In this document: one piece after another, positions 14,501 through 26,637 of the stretch
How the letters are laid out: each line of letters begins with the position of its first letter
Numbering within the stretch: position 1 is the first letter of the stretch
Assembly: GCF_018139145.2 (NCBI RefSeq)
Contig: NC_059486.1
Coordinates: 8,742,001 to 8,806,000, forward strand
Direction of reading: 5' to 3'
DNA: 64,000 bases
From: Gymnogyps californianus
Taxonomy: Eukaryota > Chordata > Aves > Accipitriformes > Cathartidae
Program-made: the position numbers and the translations under genes
Notes under the pieces: generated by a model
The model's input: the letters and a program-made list of their open reading frames with translations, nothing else
The model's database searches: none
Told to the model about the DNA's origin: nothing

Positions 14501-17500
14501 TGCTTGATAGAATGGCAAGGTAGCTTCTCACAAAGATTAACAGACATCTGCTCAACTAAAATCAACGTGTTCGGTGGAGTGCCAGCTAAACGCTGAGCGC
14601 AGCGTCTTGGAGTAACTCAGCATCCCATTGTGAGCCTGTGAAGATGTTCCAGGATTAGCTACCTTCAAAATGCATCCCTCGGAAGAGAACAGCATGGGTG
14701 GGGTTTTATGTTAATACAAAAATCAGCTGGCATAATACATGTAAACTACATTGGGAGCCTGCTTCCTAAGGGTGGGAGGCAAAGGGAGACGTAGATCCAG
14801 AGCTGCGTACGAGACGGCTCACTTTTTGCTTTAACAGCCATTTGTAAAGGCAGGAAACTGCAAGCAGCAATAAGTTTCGGTGCCAGACAAAGAAGGTTGC
14901 TTTAAAATGGCAGTGGCTTGTTTTTACCACCCTCTCTCCCAACCCTTCAATACAGAAAGAATAGGCAAGTTTTGAAACATTTTACACACATTCAAGTAAA
15001 AGGGAGATGTGGAAGGATGTTGGTACTAGGGGGAGAAACTGCAGGATGTATTTTACACCTGAAGCAAGTACAAAAGGATCAGCACTCAAGCAGTTTCTCT
15101 CTGCAAGAGATCTTTGGGCACCACACAGGCTGCTACCGCAATTCATTCTTCCTCCCTCCCGGGAGGACATTTACTCACGCCATGCCCATTTGCCTTTAAC
15201 GCAGCAACGCTCTCAAACATCTCTTACCCGCATTACACCAGGAGTGCTCGGGACTACCCCATGCCCTAAAAATGCCTGCAAATACTGACCAGCTCCTCAC
15301 GCAGGGTCCCACGGCAAAGCCAACCCCGCTGCACGCAGGGGCGAGCTGGAAGGCAGCCGGGCATTTCTAGGGCATGGCCCCAGGTAGCTCCATTCACAAC
15401 ACGACCCAGAATAAACTAGGAGTAAAATAAATGAAAGCCTAGGAAATGCTCTGATCTCCTCCACTTGAAAAGCAATTAATGTTGCACCGTGGATGTCAAA
15501 TAGCCTTGGGATCTGACAGGCTGCCAGGGCCTCCTCAAAGAAATCACTACGGAATGACTTGGGGTTTCTAACTCTTCTCACCTCGCATGCCGCAGAGCGC
15601 CAGGGAAAGGTTAAACGCTCCTCACTTCCCCTCCCAAACCCAGACGGAGGTCACATCCCCGTGCAGTGCATCGCCAGCCCAAGGGCAGCCAGCCACACCA
15701 TCCTCCCCTCTTGCAACAGGTCATCGTTGCCCCCGTGCACAAACTTCTTCAGCTGCTGGTACAACCTCACGCAGAATCAGGTCTTCAAAACAACTGTATT
15801 TTCCAGGGTTTTTTTTTTTAAACATGTGTCACAAGCTCAATTTAGATCCCAGGCTCCTGCTTGGGGGGGAGCAAGGGAGTAAGAGGAGACACAAGACACG
15901 CAAGCACGTGAGAGCTTTTGGAAATGCCGAGGGGGATCCTTTCAAAGCAGCTTCTGCCACCCAAGCATTGGACCTACCAGCCAGAGAAATAAAAGGCTGT
16001 TAAAACTTGGCAGGACCACTTATCCCTGCTCCAGTGTCAAATGACTTCTTGTGGCACTGCATGACACTTCCAGCATCCGTCACTCAAATGCTGTGTTGTG
16101 GTACAGCTTTGTTTTTGGAGAAATGTTCAAAGCCAAGGATTATCAACATACATCTTCATCACCTGGTGCCTCTTACCAAGCACAGACTGAAGGGATTTCC
16201 CTGAAGCCGTGAGCAGCGCAGAAGTACAATTATCCTAATAGCAACTTTCCTCCCAGAAGAGTGTACCCGTTTTCCAACAGGCACTAAAAATAAAAATAAT
16301 TTTAAATGAGGTACGCAATGAACAAGCTGACTTTTTTCTTAAATGAGAGCAATGAAGTACTTAAAGTATGTAGCATTTAATAATATTTAAAATATAGAGG
16401 CAATAGCCAGGCTTTAACGGCTCAGAGCTGCCATTAAAATTAATAGGGCTACCTACTAATTACCTCTGAGGATCAGACCACTGGGTTCCATGAGGATTTG
16501 CACTCCTCCAGTTTAAAAACACTGGCTTAATCTCTGTTCAGTCTTCCTCACCTTATTTTAAATAAGCATGCAACATAATGGTCTTTTTTTGCCCCCTCTT
16601 TTTTTTAAAGCAGCTATATATTTCAGATTGCCATCCACAAAAGAAAGAAACCAAGAAACAGGACCACAAATACTCACGCTAGTTGGACAAACACCAAGTC
16701 AGCAAGTCAGCAACAACCAGCTGCATGCCGATGTCTCGTGCAGAGACCAACATTAAGTTACAGAGAAGTCCGAAGATCACTGCCCCACAAGAACTCTTCT
16801 TGCTAAATACATCAAGCACTTCTACTCAAATAACAAAAATTATGCCCTTTCCACAATTTTATAGGCTTAGTGAGATTCCTCCACTGTTTTGAGCTCCCCC
16901 CAAAAATTTTGTGTTACTGGGTATGAGACTTGCTCCCATGAAGGAAGAGCAGGTGATCCAAGGGCTTGGGTGATGGGGATTTGCATTCACCTTCCTGCCA
17001 CCAGTTGCCTCCTGAGTTGAAGGAGATGGCTGCTCAGGCAGCTCCCGTTCCCATGCTGCAGGCATCTGCTCCATGCAATCACTGCTTGCACGTGCTTTGC
17101 TACAAATAGAGGCCATGTCCAGCCTGCTTGAGGGGCTCCTCTGAAGGCTGGTGTTCAACGGACCATTAGAGGACAGACAACTTGGGAATTACTGTTCCTG
17201 CCTCAAACTGTTTAACACCGAATTACAGTGAACAAGAGGTGACATTAAGACCTGCATCCATGGCACAGAATCGGCTTTTTGCTCAGCAGTGCTCACTCTT
17301 CCCCAGTCATTTGCCTTGGGAGCGGCACTAATATCCAGGAAAACACAGGTTAGCTGTAACCCACTGCAGCAAGTAATATTTTCTTGTGGGTTTTTTTCTT
17401 CCCTTGTTCTTTTAAAGAATCAATATGCAATTCTGTCAAAGGATATGAAGCAAACAAAACTTGACTCCCTGCCTTCTCCTCCATGCCCACAAAACCTCTC

Positions 17501-18065
17501 AGCTGTGCATTACTCCTTCAGCAACCCTGGCATACCTGTGCCAGTCTAAAGTCTCCCCTGCCAGCTGGCCTCTGCTGGAAAGGTCAGCAATCAGAAACTC
17601 AACCTCTGCTATATCAAATAGCTTTGATCAGTAATATTAAAACAAGATGCCAAAGAGACTGTGTTGTGGCATGCAATAAAAGCAGTTGTTAGCCATGCTA
17701 TTCACATGTAGCTGTCCTGGTTAGCCAAGATATGTACTATTTAAGTGCTGCTTCTTTCCCCTACGCCCCTCACTTTTCTGATTCCTGCACAAAGCAACCC
17801 AAGATTTATAAGGGAAAAGCAGATTCAACGAACAGAGGAAGGAGACTTCCCCCATCATATGGGGAAGGAGGGGCTATGCTGGAAACTAAACCTGTATGAA
17901 TATTCAAACACCGCTCCACTTCCATCCCTCTGCAGGAAGCATGCTGATGCTTGAGAGTCCACTTCATTAACTCAGCATCAAACCCAGAGCATTTCCTCAA
18001 CCGATACTCTGAGATTTCTGATGACAGCAGGTCTAATCAGCAAAAGCACACCCATAATGGTGAAA

Positions 18066-18070
18066 AGGTG
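18066..18070. repeat. Target-site duplication AGGTG, left copy
   Basis: Five bases directly abutting the LTR at 18071. They are repeated exactly at 18680-18684. The perfect pair fixes both LTR ends and shows the copy inserted as a unit with no later end loss. Confidence 0.9.
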
Positions 18071-18198
18071 TGTCGTGGTTTAACCCCAGCCAGCAGCTAA
18101 GCTCCACGCGGCAGCTCAGTCCTCCCCCCTCCCAATGGGATGGGGAGGAGGATCAGGAAAAAAACAAAAGTAAAACTCGTGGGTTGAGATAATAGCAG

Positions 18199-18204
18199 TT
18201 TAAT
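18199..18204 (-). terminator. LTR polyadenylation signal (ATTAAA)
   Basis: ATTAAA read on the minus strand, downstream of the TATA box and at the position matching 54040-54045 in the other LTR copy. This is a common variant of the AATAAA signal and would define the 3' end of viral RNA in this LTR. Confidence 0.5.
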
Positions 18205-18407
18205 AACTAAAGTAAAACAAAATATAATATTAACTAATAATAATAGAAATATAATAATAATAATAATAGTAATGAAAGGAATACAACAAAAAAAAAAAAG
18301 GAGAGAAATAAAACCCAAGAAAAGACAAGTGATGCACAATGCAATTGCTCACCACTCGCTGACTGATGCCCGAGCCGCGATCCGCCCCTCCCGGCCCACT
18401 CCCCCCG

Positions 18408-18415
18408 TTTATATA
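18408..18415 (-). promoter_or_regulatory. TATA box of the minus-strand LTR
   Basis: TATATAAA on the minus strand. The same motif sits at the equivalent place in the other LTR copy (53861-53868). In a retroviral LTR this is the RNA polymerase II core promoter at the end of U3. Whether it is active now cannot be seen from sequence. Confidence 0.7.
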
Positions 18416-18679
18416 CTGAGCATGATGTTCTATGGTATGGAATATCCCTTTGGCTAGTTCGAGTCAGCTGCCCCGGCTATGCTCCCTCCCAGCTCCTTGC
18501 ACACCTGCTTGCTGGCAGAGCATGGGAAACTGAAAAATCCTTAACTTAAGATAAGCGCTACTTAGCAACAACTAAAACATCAGCGTGTTATCAACATTAT
18601 TCTCACACTAAATCCAAAACACAGCACTGTACCAGCTACTAAGAAGAAAATTAACTCTATCCCAGCCAAAACCAGGACA

Positions 18680-18684
18680 AGGTG
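18680..18684. repeat. Target-site duplication AGGTG, right copy
   Basis: Exact repeat of 18066-18070, directly abutting the LTR end at 18679. Confidence 0.9.
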
Positions 18685-20832
18685 CAGTACATTTGTATAA
18701 AACAACTTAAAAATCAAATAACGTCCCTCCCTAGACTTGACAAACCACACTGCCAGCTTCAGAGCAAGACTGTTAAAGGGGGAATCCTACAGCAAGAAGG
18801 TTTCTGGTGCCCAGCCCTGCGCACTTCAGCAAACTCAAGATTCCTGGCTAATGCATCTCACATGCAACAAGCATCTCGGTGCCAGATCTCTGCACCTCAA
18901 AGGTGCAGACAGGTACCTATCTGGGAACTTTCAAAAAAGGTTCCATACTTCGCTCTGAGTGATTTCACTGAAAATTTCATTATATCTTTACCTAGTTCAG
19001 GTCTAGCACTTCATCTACATAGAAGCCATATGTCAAAATACCCTGTTGAAAGTTCCCACAGAAACAGTACGCAAAATGGATTGCTTTCACATCTGAGTGA
19101 CTCTCCTCCTGTTCAGGAGAGGGCTATCATGTTTTCCATAACTTGCTCAGTTTATTGTCTGCAGTCAGACAGCACCGCTAGCATTGTTACTGCCAAGTAA
19201 ACCATGATATTATTATTCTCCCGAGACTTAATCCACAACCCACTGAAGACAATGGAAAGCCTCCCCTTCACTTCCACAGGCTGCACATCAGCTCGCTTAG
19301 CCACGCTGCTGGTTGAGGACACATTTAAGACACGAAAACCATCGCTAACGCCAGTCAGGAGAGGGTGGACGGACACCCTGGCACCCAGCCCCAAGTGCAG
19401 CTTCGTGTTGGTTCCCCAGCCCACCCACGGGTTTCTGTCAGGCACAAAGATTACGAGAGCCCTCTCTTCACAGCGCTAATATTTGAACATTTTCAGCTCT
19501 CACACATCAAACCAAGCCCCTCAACAAACTGAAGTCCTGCAGGTTACCCCAAGGAGCACTTGCGGGGCTGTCCCCAGGCTGGCACAGCACTGTCAGACCC
19601 GGGGAGTGGGGACTCTGCACCCTCCTGGGGACCGAACGGCTCGGGGCATCCCCGGAGGAGCACCACAGGCATTTAAGCAGCATCACCGGATTCATTTATT
19701 AAAGCCTTTGTGGTGATTCATAGGAGAGCAAAAATAAAACCTTCCGAGTTTTGCCACTGCTTCTCACTTTTGTCCTTCTAAGAGGCTGCACCAGCATGTT
19801 TTAAGGGAGAAGGGAATATGCACATTTCCACCCAGAACCCTTTCCTGGCCATGCTGCACTCTTCAGAGCCACTTTTGTTCCACCAACCACCTTAAAAGCA
19901 GAGAAACGCAAGCTTTCTCTTTCAAACACAAATGCCAGATGTCCCTATATCTGAAATACACTTTCTTTTGACATTTTCCTATTACATAAAAAAGGAGCAA
20001 GGAAATATTTAAAAGGCAGCAAATTAAAGACTGATAAAGGAAAACCTTAATCACCCAATGCAAAGCAAAGCCCGTAAGACTTGATTCAGTGCCCACAAAG
20101 TTTAGTAAAATTCTTTAAAAGACAGAATATTTATATCAAAAAGAGCATCCAGATTTATAGCGGCAGGAAGAAAAGAAGAGGGGAACAGTATGCAGCAAGG
20201 CTTGGAAGGGATATAAATCTGCCTGCTTCAAGAGCAATTTAAGCTCTGAACCGTTATATAAATATAACAGTTGGAAACTTTCTGTGTCAACACAGTCACT
20301 CCCTTCTCAGTTGGTTTTATTTCTCCTTCAAACACCATGCAGCAGAGCCGTCTCTCCTCCCCTCCAGCGCAGCCGCCCGAGCTCCTGCAGATGCTCTCGC
20401 CCAGCCCGGGGACCCCGTCTCCAAGCCCCAGAGCTGGCCCACGACACCCCAGGCTCAGATCTGCAGCACGGTTTCAACCTGTGCCTCCCACCAGCACCGC
20501 AGCAAAGCAGAAGGGACAGGGCAATTTTAGCACCATCTTCAACAAGCTGTGATTAACCCTTAGGCACACTACAGCCAAGTATCCATAACTTTGTGTTCAA
20601 TCCAGAGGTGCGAAGGAGTAATGACATTTAAGAAAAATATAACCATGCAAAATGTAGTAAACTCTTGTTGAAATGAGCACCATCCGAAGCGAGGTTACAT
20701 CAGTGTCCTCCTCCGGTGAGGAGGCAGCAGGGCTCTGGCTGCAAGGTAAACACCAAGGAAACGTTCCCGCTGCCCGGAGAGTCTGATCATCGATTCAGCA
20801 GTTTCAGGGCCAGCGCTTCCACACTGCTGCTG

Positions 20833-20848
20833 CATCATCATCATCATC
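20833..20848 (+). repeat. (CAT)n trinucleotide repeat
   Basis: Five CAT units following a CTGCTG stretch. There is no coding context. Confidence 0.75.
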
Positions 20849-20971
20849 TATTTACTCAAGTCACAGATGAGAACTAGCAGGGGAAAGCACTGCCAAGACT
20901 TCCCAACCTGGAAACTAGGACATGAGAGACTTATCAGAGACATTATGTTTTATAACAGCAGGAACTTTCCA

Positions 20972-20976
<5 letters not shown>

Positions 20977-21007
<31 letters not shown>
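20977..21007 (+). repeat. Poly(A) tract, 31 A
   Basis: Uninterrupted run of 31 A, the longest homopolymer in the window. No retroposon body or target duplication is evident on either side, so I treat it as a simple repeat. It is likely length-variable and prone to sequencing error. Confidence 0.9.
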
Positions 21008-21009
<2 letters not shown>

Positions 21010-23274
21010 TCCTTCTTCAAGTCCCGCTGTCTCAGCTCCAGTCACTGCCTCCACATACACACATGTGTATGTTGTATAAGGTTGCGTACGCCTGCGTATG
21101 CAACTTTCCAGAAAATTCAGTAACACTGCAATGAAAGGATTGTTTTCAAAGCTTCAAATCCAGGTGCTTAGAGCTAATTAACTCCATTATTAGACTTCAA
21201 AGGGAAAAAATATATTAAAAAAATCAAAACAAAAATCATTTTCTTTCCACAGCTATAAAGCGCTACAAAATCCATCTTATCTTTACATATCCCACATCCT
21301 CTTTACAATGCTTTTGAATGCTGTGCATGGAATCCTATTAATTTATAGCTATTATTAAAGGCATCTGAATTTAATATTCAAATGGCCAAGTCTTTTTTTT
21401 TCTTTTTGTATCTTGGCATAAAGCAAAAGCCCCTCATTATGTGTGCCTAGTGAAGAAACACAGCCAAGCAAGGCCAGCATCCACCTAGCACCTGCAGTAA
21501 TATTTAAACATCAGAGAGAATATTCCTTGAACCCTAAAAACGTACATCATCTCTTCCTTAACCACCTCCTTTCTTGAGTTGTGCAGTTGATGACCTTCCC
21601 TTCTGGTACAGCCAAACGACTTCCCAGAACCTCCCCCAAGCTCCCTAACCCAAGACGTCTACGTTTCCACAGCACGCTGCGGCTCAGCTGCTCCGTACCA
21701 CGAGTCAGCCCTTCCTCCTTCCCTCCCTTCCAGGAAAAGCTGAATCTCCCTTTCCCAGCTGAGCACCATGGCTGAATTCCCTCTGACCCACGGATCCTAA
21801 ATTCCTGTATTATCCCGTGACTGCATAATTACTGAGAGAAGACGGGATGGTAGAGGGAATCCGTAAATCATTCCTTTTTCTCTGAAAAATGAAAAACCAC
21901 TGCAGGCAAACTTTCCACTGATGTTTTGGTTGCTTCACTGAAAGCAACTGTGTGTTTTGTTCAGACAGTTGTCTTGCATAATTCATTGCGAGGCCATTAA
22001 AAGAACTATACTCTTACATTTTAAGATTATTTGCACTACAGCACATAACCCTTCCCACTTTTCTCTCTCCTCAGCACCAACAGCCCTTTACCTTACTGCT
22101 CTCTCAATAATACGAAAGAAAATGATGCACAAGAGGAAAAGCATCCATACTGTCCCACCCATGAATCAGCCTGGCAGGATATAATTCTCATAGGGTGGGG
22201 AAGGGGGGAAATTCAGCTGTTGGCAAATTTTCAGCAGCCAATATTCCTTCGAAACATATAGATTTGATTAAAAACGTTTGCTTTCTGTCCAAATCTGGTA
22301 GGAGAAAATGAATGGTGCTCTTTGTTAGCCATCAATCTTCCCCACTTGTCCATGTGCCAGATGGCACCGCACTTCATAGGAGGAGGAACAATAAGCAAAG
22401 AGTCAGTTGTGCAGTAGGTTTGCTCATAATCATTTAATCTCAAACAAACAAAAGGAGAATAAGGATGGAAAGAGGGAAAGAAGAATATTAACTCAGCGTT
22501 CATTCACTTTTTTTTTTTAAATAAAACCCCACTCTTGACAATGCTAATTGTTTGTTGACATTTCTGAAATTTCTATTCCCCCCAAATGGATTTTGCATTT
22601 TTAAGAGTTTCAAATGGAGCGTGACCAACTTGTTATCAAATAGCAAAATGGAAATATTTATAAGCTGCAAGAGAAGCCTGAATCCCATGGCACTGACAAA
22701 CACCCTCCTTCCCAGCCCCGAGAGCTCCCATACTGCATAGCTGAGACAGCGAGAGAGTGGGAGGACGGGAGCTGTGAGCAAGGACAGGAGCAAGAAACGT
22801 ACGCTAGCCCCGCTCCAGCCCCGCCGAGATTTCCCTTAAAACGAAATCCAATTACAGGTTTAGTTCGTCAAGACGACTGTTAAAAGCAAACAATCAACAT
22901 CTTTTACTTTTTAAGAGAGAACTTAATGTGTAAATCACCGAGACACACAGGAGGAACCCTACGGTGCCATTTTCACAGAGTCGCACTTCAGAACATAGCT
23001 GCACTTTAAGATTTGATACCGCCTAACAGCATCTGTTGGTATTGTGCCAATAGCATATGTTGGGAGCAGATACGGATTCGAATGCCAGCAAAAATATATA
23101 TTTTAAACCTAGCTAAAGAACAACAGAGCAAGGGGAACAGCAAGACTTCTCGAGTGAGAAGCAGAGCCTGGATGAACTCCCATCGCCAAACTCAAACCCA
23201 AAATTAGCTGCAGGTTCACGATTAATGGTGAATCAGTGCCATGGAATAGCTACATCAGATTAGAGCCCCAGGAG

Positions 23275-23358
23275 TACGGAGGCAGGGGAAACTGAACTGA
23301 TCTGCCCAAGCACAGGCAGCGTGAGAGCCAGGAGGAGAACGGGAAGTTTCCTGGCTCT
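23275..23358 (-). mobile_element. MIR-type SINE relic, minus strand
   Basis: The plus strand contains ggcaggggaaactgaactga, then ctgcccaagcacaggcagcg, gagagccagg and tttcctggctct. This follows the reverse-strand MIR pattern GAGGAAACTGAG, TTGCCCAAGGTCACACAG, CAGAGCC...GGAACCCAGGTCTCCTG. The 3' half of the relic coincides with a 13-bp perfect hairpin (23321-23361). It is one of three MIR-like relics within 1.8 kb. Confidence 0.45.
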
Positions 23359-23361
23359 CAC
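23321..23361. repeat. 13-bp perfect inverted repeat (hairpin)
   Basis: GTGAGAGCCAGGA (23321-23333) and its exact reverse complement TCCTGGCTCTCAC (23349-23361) enclose a 15-nt loop. Two further G-T wobble pairs could extend the stem inward. The hairpin overlaps a MIR-like relic and is too short for a normal microRNA precursor. Confidence 0.75.
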
Positions 23362-23877
23362 CACCGCGCAGGATGCACAACTGGCTGCCCCCGCGATTCA
23401 TATAGCAACAGAGCCCCGCTCCCATTGCTCCCCTTTCTAGACCTGCTGGAAAATATCGCCGAGGGTATGGAAAAGGCAATCGGCACACTGAACTGGGATT
23501 CAGTAACGGTCCAAGGCTCAGTGAACTAGTTCTCTTAAAATAAGTGTGCAAAGAAGCATTTTGGTTTTGCTCTTTATTATTGTAAACAATGCAATAGGTA
23601 TTGCAAAGATGACACGTGCTGCATTCTGGCCTGAACCAGGGGGCCTCATGTTTTTGGAAAGTGTTGGACATACACTCTCTCTCCAAGGATCTCATTCAGA
23701 CACCCCGCACATTAAAGAAAAAAAAAAATTTTTTTCAAAAACCAGGAAAAAAAAAAAACCAACAACCCTTGAAAATTTTGGCCCTGTCAGTACCGGCAGA
23801 TTAAATAATCCTAGGGGAAACATTATTGCCTCGGCTCTAACAGATCGGATTTAGACAGCCTGGATTCATTCTTTTGG

Positions 23878-24010
23878 CTCTGCTGTTGACCTGCTGCTTG
23901 AGCCTATTCATCTCCCCTCTGTACTTCTGTTTGCTCATCTGCAAAATGAGCAAGATACTAATCTCCTGTTCAAAGCATTTGAAAACTGTGGATGGAATAG
24001 CTAAGTGCTG
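23878..24010 (+). mobile_element. MIR-type SINE relic, plus strand
   Basis: The plus strand contains gttgacctgctgcttgagcc, then ttctgtttgctcatctgcaa, aatgagcaagatactaatct and caaagcatttgaaaactgtg. This parallels MIR or a MIR-related SINE: TGACCTTGGGCAAG, CAGTTTCCTCATCTGTAAAATGGGGATAATAATA, then a tail of the AAAGCACTTTGA type. The 63-codon open frame at 23874-24065 lies over it and is not a gene. Confidence 0.45.
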
Positions 24011-24965
24011 CTGGTGTGAAGAATCACATCACTTGCAACCTTTTTTCCAGATGTTAAGTAGTTAATTGCTCAATCTGAAGTGATCAGATGGTTTCCTTCT
24101 CTAACCAGTCCTTCCTATCACATTGAGATCTTGAAGTATCGCTAAAAACACCTTGCAGAATTAATGGCCTGATTTCTCTACCAAATGTATTCATTCCTCA
24201 TCTGACAGTGTGGTGAGGTACAAAGCCAGGTAGGAAAGCAGCTCTACAAAAAAAGAAGCAAGTAGGAGAAATAACACACACCCCCAAAAAAAACACCTCC
24301 CAAACAAACAAACCCACAGTAACCAACTCACCTGAACTCCAAAATGTCGAGAAAAATTACATCTGCCTAATACATTAAAGATAACAGCAATAGCCCCATG
24401 GTTACCGTATTATCCAGCACAGTACAATTTCATGCTCTTAATCTACTTCATGGCAAAAAAAAGTCACAGTGAGTCTTGGCAATATCTTAAGTGGAACAAA
24501 GTGAAAAACAGTCCGAGTTACAATACGGGGAGCTGTTTGTGTTCAAAGTAACTTAATCTTCTAATACGGCTGTGTACTTTAAATGCACAGGAGGAAGGAG
24601 CTTTGAGGCATTATCTGGTGCACACAGAGGATCCAGGGCAAGCAATATCGGCTGGCGCTGCTCAGCTTTCTGTTGCAGCATGGGGGTAGGTCAAGGCTGG
24701 CAACAGCTGGAGAAAGAGTAAACTAATACCGAGGGTCAACATTTTGTGCCATCTTATATAGGTTAAACTAAATTGCTCTGATTGGTACGTGCTCCAATTT
24801 TAGGGATGAAAACCTTGACACAGCTATGAGGGTAGCTGCACAGCAGTAGTGTGTAGATGCAATCAGTAAAAACATAAACATACACGCAGCACTCCTGGAT
24901 TTACGTATCTTTTAAATGAAAAAGGCATAACAGATGCAAGTGGCAGACAAAGTTTTTATTACTCC

Positions 24966-25066
24966 TGCTGAAAACCCTGGGAGGGGAGGCACAGGGAGAT
25001 TAAGATAACCTGTGAAACATCAGAGCTGAGAACTGGATTTAAGTCCCGATCTTACGCATATAACCA
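24966..25066 (-). mobile_element. MIR-type SINE relic, minus strand
   Basis: The plus strand reads gaggcacagggagattaaga, then aacatcagagctgagaac and ggatttaagtcccgatctt. This is the order seen on the reverse strand of MIR: GAGGCACAGAGAGGTTAAG, TCACACAGCTA, CAGAGC, GGGATTCGAACCCAGGTCT. The last part corresponds to the B-box region of the tRNA-derived head and is decayed. I aligned it from memory. Confidence 0.5.
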
Positions 25067-25365
25067 ACCTCTCTCTAGTCTATCTAGCCTGAAACTAGGC
25101 ACTGCTCAACACAGATCGTGAGAGATAATTCAGTTTCCCGAGATAGCACCTCATTTTCTATCCTCACAGCAACAAAGCAGTATCATCTTAGGCTTTCATA
25201 TTAGTTGCAAGCATTCCCACGAAGGAGAAACTTTTTTTCTTTTTTGAACTAATTTAGTTTTAATGAGCTCAGTTCCCATTTCAGTTTCTCTGCAAGACAC
25301 AAAGCTATCACAAGAGGCCTGGTAAATTATGCACCTTTAAGGATAAGGTGAACTTCAGATTTAAC

Positions 25366-25382
25366 AAAAAAAAAAAAAAAAA
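25366..25382 (+). repeat. Poly(A) tract, 17 A
   Basis: Uninterrupted A run within A/T-rich sequence. No attached element seen. Confidence 0.85.
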
Positions 25383-26565
25383 TCTTAAACCAAGATAAAG
25401 CATTTTGCAGAGTAGAAATGCTGAAGACATTTAGTGTTACAGTGGGACTCCCTCCCTCCCCTTGGAGCGTGAAAAGGAAAGTATCAAAGAGTGACAAACA
25501 GAGAAGAAAGGGAGCGTGCCTATCAGGTTGTCAATCTGCCAATAAATCCCAGAGCTCCACTAATGCCTTCACAGTTCCCCAACAGGTCTCGCGCTGTTTA
25601 AAGACACTGTGATGTGCACTCTGAACAATTCAAGGAGGTGGAAGCAAAGCCCAAGGCCTTTATGCTTAACTGTTGAGGAAGAAAAGGGAAGAGGAGAAAA
25701 CCCCCAGCTACAAGGCTTTAATAGACTTCAGTGGTGAAGTGCACCTGCAGCCTCTCCATTTATCACCGTGCCTCTATGATTTATCGATTTACACTTTATG
25801 CTGATATCCAATCTGACATATGAATACCTGTGCATGGCAAAGGCTGAAGGAGAGTCAGAGAACACCTGCTTGCCCAATATTCACCACCCTGTGAAAAATG
25901 AGGTGGGGAAAAAAGCCACCATTGCATCACAAATTAAAAATTCAGGTTTATTTTTTCCCCCAGTAGAATAAAATGCATCAGATTCCCAAAACACTGAACT
26001 CTTTGGGGTGAAACACTGCCTTATCTAGGTAACAGATCTTGAAACGGGCTTCAAAAGCACTACAGCTCATCAGAGCAGATTTACACCAAAACCAGCATCG
26101 TAGCATTCCTGCTGTTCATCTTTATTACCGCAACTTTCTCAAAGTGCCAAGTGAGGTCAAGACCTTGCTGCTTTTTTTTTTCCCCACAAGACTTTTCATA
26201 CTTCTTCCTAAGAGTTAGTAGCCTACTTCATGGTAAGCCAGGCACCTGGCTCTCCAATGATGGATTAATAATCACAATAACTTATTTGTAAGACTGCCTG
26301 AATGAATTGTGGTTCTATAGCAGCATTAAATTGAGACTGACTTCCAAAAAGCATCTTTTGCATCTAAACCAAATTACATCATCTTTTCTCAACACCTGCC
26401 AGCCCAGTATGGATATGGATTCACTTTGGTAGAAAACAGAGGTGGATACAGGCCATGAAATGTCAAAGTGCATCCCAAAACTCCAGCCCCTTGCGTTTTC
26501 CATTTCAAATCCACAAAGTGCTTACTTCAGTCTTTCCTAGCATATGTCAAGTAAGGTACATATTA

Positions 26566-26637
26566 TTTTTTTTTTTTTTAAGACACTTAAGAAATCTTTC
26601 TGGATTTTTTTTTTTTTTTTTAATTTTTATTTTTTAA
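26566..26637 (+). repeat. T-rich low-complexity block
   Basis: Two T-runs (26566-26579 and 26605-26621) separated by 25 bp and followed by aatttttattttttaaa. The block is low complexity. Open frames across it translate as phenylalanine strings and are not genes. Confidence 0.85.

Larger units (their letters stand above)
1..18065. other. Non-coding sequence, no gene recognised
   Basis: Apart from the repeats listed separately I see no gene here. Open frames reach at most 138 codons (5662-6078 and 15587-16003, plus strand) and none shows a family motif or conserved-looking composition. Base composition is A/T-rich overall, with a slightly more GC-rich patch near 15300-15750 that is not a CpG island by eye. 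A stretch near 11100-11400 looks slowly evolving (TAAT-rich, balanced composition) and contains a splice-flanked 71-bp open segment, described in the findings. The sequence could be intronic or intergenic. Confidence 0.7.
18071..18679 (-). mobile_element. Solo LTR of an avian endogenous retrovirus (ERVL-like), minus strand
   Basis: This is a complete 609-bp long terminal repeat without an internal viral region. On the minus strand it begins TGTCCTGGTTTTGGCTGGGA and ends TTAAACCACGACA, so it has canonical TG...CA ends. It is flanked by a perfect 5-bp target-site duplication, AGGTG at 18066-18070 and 18680-18684. It aligns along its length, by eye, with the second LTR at 53589-54167, which lies in the opposite orientation. 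It contains a TATATAAA box (plus-strand 18408-18415) and an ATTAAA-type polyadenylation signal (plus-strand 18199-18204). Compared with the other copy it has an expanded TAA-rich stretch and a 12-A run at 18205-18299. The most likely origin is recombination between the two LTRs of an integrated provirus, leaving one. The 5-bp duplication and avian context suggest an ERVL-type family, but I name the family from memory and less firmly than the LTR call itself. Confidence 0.93.

Noticed and set aside
18682..19200. 172-codon plus-strand open frame
   Set aside because: It starts at the edge of the LTR, has no recognisable domain, low-information composition and no promoter or splice context. It is consistent with a chance frame.
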